Below the pieces are notes generated by a model. The model was given only the letters and a program-made list of their open reading frames with translations. It made no database searches and was not told the origin of the DNA. A DNA stretch of 64,000 nucleotides from assembly GCA_021018815.1 (NCBI GenBank), contig JAITYX010000025.1, positions 7,502,001 to 7,566,000 on the forward strand, given 5' to 3'. The position numbers were made by a program, and so were the translations under genes. This DNA comes from Talinum fruticosum (Eukaryota > Streptophyta > Magnoliopsida > Caryophyllales > Talinaceae). Positions 56,812-64,000 of the stretch are shown here, in pieces. Position 1 is the stretch's first letter; every line of letters starts with the position of its first letter.

Positions 56812-58408
56812 ATGCCTAAACGCGGAAACCATCCCGACTTCCGGGCTTCCCCTCTTCCAAAAAGCCCCGCACCAACAAGCCGAAAGCTCAACCCCTTCTA
56901 AGCTCGTTGTCACCCAAGCACCTTGCGCTGGACGACAAATTCTTCCCAACAACCAAATTCTCCCGGTTGTCCAACATCCAAACCACCGGAGTCTACCCTT
57001 TCTTGTATTTCAGTGAGTTCATTTATCCTGAACTCGTTTCGAGTTTTATACTCATCTCACCCACTCGAAAATGTTCTAACCTCTCGGGTTCGTAACATTA
57101 CCGTTCGTATCAACACCTCCCTCCTTCACCGATCTGTTCAAAGTTTCTTCTCTCTTCTTGAACAAGCAACCCTATTCCTTTCACTCGAAGTCGCCGACGA
57201 CTTCTTTGAAAAGTACGCTAAAGAATTCTCTCGGGTCCGAAAGAACTTTTACGTGACTCGGTTGAAGTCGAAGCCGAGCTTCAGTGTTTTCTGCCGATGA
57301 GAACCTTCTTCTCACAAGCACTCTAGCAAGGAGAACCCCAACTCCAAGCACCTCAAAGCCCTCTTCGATATCCCGGAGGGATACGAAGTCGACCTCTTCC
57401 CTCCATCCTTGAGCGGATGGTCGTCGTGCCAGCTCAACTTCAATCCAAGAAGAACACCTCCCTTCTTTTCGGTGCTCTTTTCACCCTTGTCTTCAAACAA
57501 TTTCAAGTTCCTCTTCCCTCCGACCCTAACGCGGTGTCCGAGGCGGCCATTGTGGTCGGCAAGAAGGAACTCCAGGGGTACGGATACCGAGAAACTAACC
57601 CCGGTCTCCGGGTTCACAACTCGGAGCCGAGGCCTCCTTCTCCACCTCGAGTCGAAATCAACCGCTCTCCCTCTTCCCTCTACACCTGGTGGTGCCTCCA
57701 CCTCCGGTGCTTCCAAAACTCTCTCTGCCCTCTTGTCCCTCGCCTTCCTGGACAAGATCGGCTCTGTGTCTTCGAACTCGGAGACATGCTCGTGGCTTTC
57801 AAGTCCGTCCTTTAGGGTTTGACCATCAACCATAAGACCGGTCGGCCCCAAATCCGAGAGCAGCAGTCTCTCGTTCTTGAGATGAGAGAGCTGGTTAAGG
57901 AGCAGAAGGAGCTGGCCGAGCTCCTCGGAGAGAGACGGTCCAAGGTGGCTCGAGACCAGGATGACTCGGACGCTTCGAGGCGTCTTCGAGCCCGAGCCCG
58001 ACCTCCTCGAACAGCGAGGAAGCCGAGGAAGCCGAGGAAGCAGCTGCAGATGCAGAGAGGATGCCGAGGAACCCGCGGCCGAGGCAGGCCCTTCCGGCAA
58101 AGGGAAGAAGAGGCCGTGGCAACCGCCGAGGGTCGCCTGCTCCCCAAGCTCAAATCGCCGTACTAAGCTCGGACAGACAATCCGAGTGGGTCGAAGACCT
58201 CGCTCCTCCGGCGAGTCGCCCGGAGCAGCCCCTCCAGCCCCCGAGGTCCCAAGGGAAGAACCCTCGATCCACTCTCTCCGGGTCGCCCACTCGTAGCCGA
58301 GCCCCGAGAACAATTCCGGTTCTCCCTTCGCCGCGCTCAAGCACATCGTCAAGATCGTATCGGCGCCGGCACACCTTCTCCTCCACTCGGAAATCCCCTC
58401 CTCCCTAG
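56812..58408 (+). pseudogene. E3 ORF3 (extra ORF after RNase H, function unknown)
   Basis: It starts ATG at 56812, MPKRGNHPDF. The blocks shared with E1 and E2 are LDDKFFPTTKFSRLSNIQTT (56930), LTSRVRNITVRINTSLLHRS (57075), a DDFFEKYAKEF segment, and FGALFTLVFKQFQVPLPSDP then NAVSE (57470-57540). The C-terminal third is rich in Glu, Arg, Pro and Ser (58000-58408), ending at a TAG (SYRRRHTFSSTRKSPPP). It is GC-richer than the surrounding element. The central part resembles the Transposase_32 (putative plant transposon protein) family. No membrane segment or signal peptide is clear, so an envelope role is not supported. Confidence 0.75.
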
Positions 58409-58661
58409 TTGGAGCCATGCACCGAGTCACAATTCCTCGGTGTCTCCGCATTTTCTTTTTTCCAATTTTCTTTTTGTCCGGACAACTAATGTGTATTCCT
58501 TGTACTTTTCTCCCTTCTTTTTGTTACTTTGTTTTTGCTGAAAGGTAAGGGGAGAAATGTAGTCGAAACTGGTTGTCTTGTTTAGGGGAGTTTTTTTCTC
58601 CTTGTAATTTCTTTTTAATGAAGTGATGCATTTCATTATTAATTTCGAGTTCTCTATTTTT
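58409..58661 (+). other. E3 3' untranslated region, truncated
   Basis: It includes the conserved AAGGTAAGGGGAGA and TTGTCTTGTTTAGGGGAG blocks (58544-58592), also found in E1. It ends in a T-rich stretch. The polypurine tract adjoining the 3' LTR in E1 and E2 is missing because the copied flank begins at about 58662. Confidence 0.7.
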
Positions 58662-59717
58662 CTTTTCCTTGTTCATTTTCGATGTTACGTTGGTCGGGCC
58701 CTGTCTCTCTCTCTGGTTTTTGTCGAATGTTTGACCTAACCTGGACACACACACCCCACGTCCCCTCCCGTGAGTCGTGAATAGGATGGACACTGGTCGG
58801 TTGGATTGGGACCGGCCCATTTCGATCAAGAAAATAAAAACTTAGTACTCGACCGATTAATAATTAATGATATGTTCTTTTTAATGTTTATATAATATTT
58901 ATAATAATTAATTATTAACACATATTGATAATCATTAATTGTTTGATAAACGTTAATATTAACGGTTAATTATAATTATTTATAAATTTTAATTACCACT
59001 GATTATAACTAATGATAAAGACTAATAATCAATATTTAACACTAATCATTAATTAAAAATGAGCGCTAATTTTTAATGGGATAACTATAAATAATGAAAT
59101 AAACAGACCTTAAGTTAAGGTAGACTAAATCGGTTCATATACTTATATTCATCTAATTGAGGAAATTTTCCAAATCAAATGTTTATATGTGAATTAAACA
59201 ATTTGAGTATGTTGACTTAAACTCAATTAGCAAGTGATTAGTTGACCTGATTTCAACCCAATTTTAAAAGGTAGTAAAATTATACATTATGAGTCTATAC
59301 TAAAGACATTGATAAATGAAAATTATTTGTTGTCATATGTCCAATTTATAATGAGATTCAACTTTGATGTAGAAATTCCTATGAGAAATTGAGAATTAGT
59401 TGAGAAATTTATCAAATTATTAAATAGATTGACCTAATTGTGCTCACTAACATGGTCGATATAGTTTGGCTCATTATTTACTCATTATTGACAAAATCAT
59501 TTATCTCTGTTAAATGGGTCAGTTTGTTTAATGTAATATGTATATAACTAATTGTTGAAAATTCATTGATGTGTCTTTTTACTTCTAGCAGAGTTTTGAA
59601 CTCTTTAAAACTGCTCGATAAATAAGTCAATTGGAATGTATGATTTTACTGTTGTTGCGAATTTACTAAAAGTTAAAATAGACAAAAAAATTTTTTATAA
59701 AATCTAAAAGTTATCGT
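58662..59717. repeat. 1.05 kb flank block, duplicated copy
   Basis: It matches 48524-49576 and also ends in atcgt (59713-59717) directly before an E3 LTR start. The junction on the left shares CTTTTCCTTGTTC with the original locus, a microhomology. CAG/CTG sites that are intact in the left copy read as CG-type variants here. Confidence 0.93.
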
Positions 59718-61286
59718 TGAAGACTCGGACACTCGCTCAATATTCTTCCGAGTCATGCAAAAGGAATCGGTATAATGATTCTATACATGTAGAGTTTTGA
59801 TTCCAAGGCATTCTCTCGTGTCTTAGAAACTTACTTGAGTAAAATAGTATTTTCTCTAAGTGATTCGGCCCTCACTTATCCCTTTTATCGCTTTTAGCTA
59901 GCGACTCGAAAACCGGTTCTTTATTCCGAGTCCACTCCCACTCAAACTAATCGCATTTCAAATATACCGATATTCCGCCGTTTCTCACTCGAATCTAACT
60001 TATGGTTATCTATTCTATCGTTTGCATAGTCGACATTCGTAGTTTATTTCATACTTAGTCCGTATCAAGCTTTTCCCACTCGATATTCGTTATAGAACTT
60101 GATTCCTCGCATAAGACTAAGTCATATGGAATTCCGAGTATCATGGATATTAGATTCGTAAAATTCCATTTCTTTTCGACTCGGATAATCAATTGCGTAA
60201 TTATCATAATTATTTTATTATCTCGTGTCCAACCTTGGACCAAAGTATTTTATACTTTGAGAACCGAAGGTGTTTTACTTTTGTAGGTTATTCAATCGAG
60301 GATATCTTTTCAAACTACAAAAGTAGCCGGCTTCGTAACGTCAAATCACCAGCGAGATATGGCTTTTCACCTCCCTGCTTTAGTCCCGTAAGATTGTGTC
60401 GAAGTTGTCCGCTTCCATATCCGGAAAACTGGAACGCTAAGCCTAACGGTGATTTCCACCTCATTTTTCAAGACACAACCGATGATTTTGGGACTTCCAA
60501 GAGAGTTAAACCGTTGTCCAACGTCCATATTTCAACGGATACTTTCCGAGTGACTCGAAAGCCATTATCAACGGTCACAGAGGACTCTCGGTCAGCGAGA
60601 TGAAGATAACGGCTACTCTGCTTGGTTATCTATAAATAGAAGCCACTTCACAAGACATGAAGGTTGCCGAACATATTGTTTATACACATACTTGCTTAAA
60701 GTTATTGTATTTACTTTCAATCTTCAACTTACAACTCCCACTCGTAATTCATTACTCTCGAGTTGTAAGGTCTTGTACTCGCTTACAAACTCTTCTTACA
60801 TTCTTTGTAAGGTCCCTTGACTAAGGTGTAAAGGTTAACTCAGCTTAGTTGTCCCTAGCTGTAAGGGTTATCTCAGCTAGGAAGTACTAGATCAGATAAG
60901 GTAACTTCGAGTCTAGGAAAACTTGTATAGAGTTGTCCAAGGGAGCAACTCGGGTTCGATCAGCTCACGGTATTTTGTGGACTCAAAATAGTGGATTTGA
61001 CTTCGTGTCCTGGATTGACACGGGCCGTGGTTTTCTCGCCCCGAGAGGGTTTCCACGTAAAATCTCTCGTGTTCTCTTTCCGAGCTCATTCTAGACTCGG
61101 CATGACCTAACTCGCTCTTGTTTCTTCGATTCATTGCTTTCGAGTCCAATCTTTTCGACCCCGTGTTTAGACTCGTAAACTGTCTTTGCCTCTTTTCGTC
61201 AAAAAGAGTGTGTTTTCGCGAAGAATTTTCTATCACCCTATTCACCCCCTCTAGGGTGACTCGGACTCTCCCCGAGCAAACCTTCA
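59718..61286 (+). repeat. 3' LTR of E3 (possibly a solo-LTR product)
   Basis: 1569 bp, beginning TGAAGACTCGG and ending CAAACCTTCA. TATAAATA is at 60631-60638. Its left side carries the duplicated flank instead of a polypurine tract, and its right side has the atcgt duplication. It may therefore be the outcome of a tandem duplication followed by LTR recombination. Confidence 0.93.
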
Positions 61287-61291
61287 ATCGT
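61287..61291. repeat. E3 right target-site duplication (atcgt)
   Basis: Exact match to 49572-49576. Confidence 0.92.
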
Positions 61292-62360
61292 GTCGACAAT
61301 ATAAACTAAATAATAACAGAAAAAAAAAGAATGAGATATTCATATATACATCCCTAGACCTTTTCATCTTCAATTTTTCAACCCGCGCCTTTTTGTAATA
61401 ATTTTACCTCTATTTACCTTTGTAAAACCGATCTTAGACCTCCAAATTTATGAAATTTTTCTTGTCTTTAAAAATTATAATTATAAGATTTATAGTTTTA
61501 ATCTTTTAATTTTTTGTTTTGCAATTGATAATTTACTAAAACTTTAAGATTTTGTATTTATTTATTTATTATTATTTGATAATTTTTTAAAATTATCTAT
61601 AATTGATTGTATTTCTCTTATTTTAATATCAAGATTCACCTTCATTTATTTTATTTCATATTGTTTTTAATAAAGTCATCCTATTGTGTTAGTTTATTTC
61701 GTTTTTTCCTAATTGTAAGAAAATTAGGGTGAATTTATTAAAAATAATATAAAATGATGCAAAAATGATGGTGAATTTTGATATTAAAATAAGACAAAAA
61801 TAATGAAAATACATAAATGTTTTACAAAAGGGTTATTGGATTAAAATAAACCGTATTTTAAGGGATTTGGATGATTATATATCATACTATAACATTAACC
61901 ATCCATCCGCTATACTTCAAGGGTATTTATCATACCTAAATCAAATCACTTATCGTAAACTAAAAATATGGCGGATAACCATTTAACAAATAAGTGGTAT
62001 GGTTTAGAAACAATAAATACCCCTAAAGTACAAGTACACGGATGGTCAATGGATAGAATGGTATATAAATGTTCAAATCCCTCAAAATACAATTTATTTT
62101 AATCCAATAACGTAAAAAATGTCGATAACAAGAAAATAAAATCTTAAATTTTTTATTAAAATTATTAAGATTATGAAATAAAAATTACAATCATAAAAAT
62201 TATACACATTATAATTATTAATTTTCAAAGATAAGACATTTTTATAAATTTGGAGGTTCAAGAACATTTTAATAAAGGTGGAGGGAGGCAAAAATCATCA
62301 CAAAAAGGTAGGGTTTAACAAAATCAACTCTAAGAAACAACATTGAAGTGTACCTCTAAC
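61292..62360. other. AT-rich region, nothing recognised
   Basis: Very AT-rich with long A and T runs and short palindromic stretches. No gene, TIR or LTR was found. Confidence 0.6.
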
Positions 62361-62372
62361 CACTAATACATT

Positions 62373-62871
62373 AGTTGAAATTATTATGGGATGATGGTGT
62401 TATCTTTTATGCTTGTAGCAGTGAGTATTTCAACATGCGAGCAATTTTAAGATGCACAATCAATGGTTTTCTTACTTATGCTATGTTATTTGGTTGGAGT
62501 ATCGAGGGCAATAAAGCATATCCTTCATGCGCTGATTCTACACATTCATATAGTTTTGGTTGGAAAATTTACTATCTAGACCATCAAAGATGGCTACCTC
62601 AAAATCATCTTCATCATTCTCGATGCCCTTTATAGAGGGATTTAGGAATGCTGCAGATGGTGCGAATCAGATCGAAGTTTTAAAGAAACAAGATAGAGCT
62701 GGTTACGTATATGGAAAGCGTAAAAACCCTACTAAAAAGAAGAGTAGAAGAGGACAAGCAAGTACATCCTCTTGTCTAGGTGTGGAGGAATACGATAAGG
62801 ACCATAGTTATGATGTTGATGGTGATGTCATTTGGACTAAAAAGACATATTTTTTAAGTTACCCAATGTAG
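62373..62871 (+). pseudogene. CACTA TNP2 transposase fragment
   Basis: LKLLWDDGVIFYACSSEYFN followed by TINGFLTYAMLFGWS matches the TNP2 core, here with WTINDFPAYG-type residues changed. A second frame (62560 on) gives DKDHSYDVDGDVIWTKKTYF-like sequence that may belong to a transposase C-terminal region. It is a different and older family member than the complete CACTA at 32698. No TIR was found. Confidence 0.75.
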
Positions 62872-64000
62872 ACACCGAAAACATATCATCCTTATATTTC
62901 ATTTGAGTTATTTATTTTTATTGGCTCGGTGATGAAATTCCAGTTCTATTTGCAAAATTGGGTTGTGATCGGATTGAAAACGACATGACAGAAGATCGTA
63001 AATCACAAAGAACCCGTTAGTACCACAAAATCAACCCATGTTTGCTTGGATTGGCCCACAATCCTTTTCTTTCAGCCGAATCACGCCAGAGTTCGAACTC
63101 CCAACTAGGAGTCGAACAGCGCCGATTAGGATACACCGCGTAAAATGCGAGTGCTTCACTAATCTTCAGCGGCCAAGCATGGCACGCGTCCCCAACGCCG
63201 TATCATGACGTTTTAGCCAACAATGATTTTCAGGAAATGAAATCGACGTTGTTTTTGGCCGACGAATATCTTATTTTCTACATTAAACAATTTCAGTATT
63301 TTCGGCCTGGTTCAAGCCGAACCCAACAGTTGGAATTCTTTTAGGGTTTCATTTCGACCTCATGTTTTTTTCTATAAATTCGAGGTTATCCTCGTTGCAT
63401 TTGATGCACCATTTTTAGTCGGAAATGCTTCCTATGCTAAAATTTCTCTCCCTCACTCTTTCCCACACTTTCTTCTCTCCATCTCTTATTAACACTACTC
63501 GAACTCTCCATTTCTAAACCTACACAAAAGGGCTTTTTGCATCTCGTTTGATCTCGTTAACCTACCATTACACTGCTGAAAATTCATCTATGATTCAAGA
63601 TCAGCAGGTGGGACAACCTAAGGGCGCTAGATTTACTTTTCAAGTTTGCCTTTATGATTTTTACTTTAATTGTAGTTATTTAATCACTTTTCGTATTATG
63701 ATTTGAAGTTATATCGCATTTAATTCCTCCCCTCCCGATGTAACTTTTATTTATTTTCCGCTTTCTTTTCGCTTTATTTAATCACTTTCAAAGCATGTTG
63801 GGTGGTTCAATTCAGTAATTTTCATGTTGATTGTTTGCCTCGATTTAAATATAATTTTAACTCACGATTTAGATTTGTAAAGGCTGTCTCGTTGACTGGG
63901 GAATGAAAAGCATCCTTCTTTGTTTCATATCGTCGCCGCTGGACATCGGATTCTCGGTTTGAGACTCGGTGGAGTCACGTTTCAAAATATGTTCTAAGTT
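62867..64000 (+). repeat. possible LTR, start only
   Basis: TGTAGACACCGAAAAC at 62867 resembles the start of Tat-type gypsy LTRs. A TATA-like CTATAAAT lies at about 63371-63378, with a C/T-rich leader after it. No second LTR lies in the window, and the right end is outside it. Confidence 0.3.

Larger units (their letters stand above)
49577..61286 (+). mobile_element. Sirevirus-like retrotransposon E3 with internal flank duplication
   Basis: LTRs lie at 49577-51142 and 59718-61286. The element has a primer binding site, gag with a complete CCHC knuckle, protease, integrase with its catalytic residues, reverse transcriptase with YVDD, RNase H and ORF3. It is flanked by exact atcgt. The LTRs are nearly identical, so it is the youngest of the three. 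The last part of the internal region and its polypurine tract are replaced from 58662 by a copy of the left flank plus LTR. Frameshifts occur mostly at CTCG-type sites and may be read errors. Confidence 0.95.

Noticed and set aside
56812..58408. ORF3 as a retroviral-type envelope protein
   Set aside because: No signal peptide, membrane segment or cleavage-like site is visible. The charged low-complexity tail and NLS-like start argue against it.
57312..58451. 379-codon minus-strand reading frame, the longest in the window
   Set aside because: It is antisense to ORF3 of E3. The blocks conserved between E1, E2 and E3 are on the sense strand, and the GC-rich, codon-biased ORF3 leaves few stops on the opposite strand.
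48534..61286. E3 with 2.6 kb LTRs instead of 1.57 kb LTRs
   Set aside because: The atcgt target duplication fits the inner TG start at 49577, no polypurine tract precedes 58662, and the left block is continuous with unrelated flank.

Overview
This window is nuclear DNA of a flowering plant, from a repeat-rich and probably heterochromatic region. The evidence is the transposon families present (Sirevirus-like Ty1/copia, Tat- and Tekay-like Ty3/gypsy, CACTA, hAT, a Harbinger-like element) and a fragment of a plant-type pentatricopeptide repeat (PPR) gene. I see no intact host gene, no tRNA or rRNA gene and nothing bacterial. The species cannot be named from the sequence.

Layout. 1-4136: degenerate sequence with a gypsy-type primer binding site near 214. 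4137-24160: a plus-strand Sirevirus-like element (called E2 here), split in its gag gene by a complete minus-strand relative, E1 (5084-15245). 24161-30800: minus-strand Tat-like gypsy remains, whose reverse transcriptase is cut by a Harbinger-like element (25692-27138). 30884-41990: a Tekay-like LTR and two copies of a 1.1 kb repeat, with a CACTA transposon (32698-40473, TSD tca) inserted in the LTR. 41997-48520: a short LTR scrap, a PPR fragment, and a dead hAT transposase gene interrupted by a solo Sirevirus LTR (44606-46142, TSD taagg). 48524-61291: a third Sirevirus-like element, E3, with a duplicated 1 kb piece of its left flank just before its right LTR. 61292-64000: AT-rich sequence, a CACTA transposase fragment and a possible LTR start.

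E1, E2 and E3 share one plan: LTR, tRNA-iMet primer binding site, gag, protease, integrase, reverse transcriptase, RNase H, a third ORF (ORF3) and polypurine tract(s) before the 3' LTR. E3 lacks the final tract because of its flank duplication. ORF3 is the least understood part. In E1 and E3 it is preceded by a TATA box about 250 bp upstream of its ATG and a cluster of AACGG/CCGTT motifs, as in the LTR promoters, so it may have its own promoter.

A technical signal runs through the window. Paired copies differ mainly at CAG/CTG sites, where one copy reads CG, CCG or CGG. This suggests long-read base-calling errors at CHG-methylated cytosines. Many of the frameshifts that break the retrotransposon genes may therefore be sequencing artefacts, and calling all these genes pseudogenes should be treated with caution.
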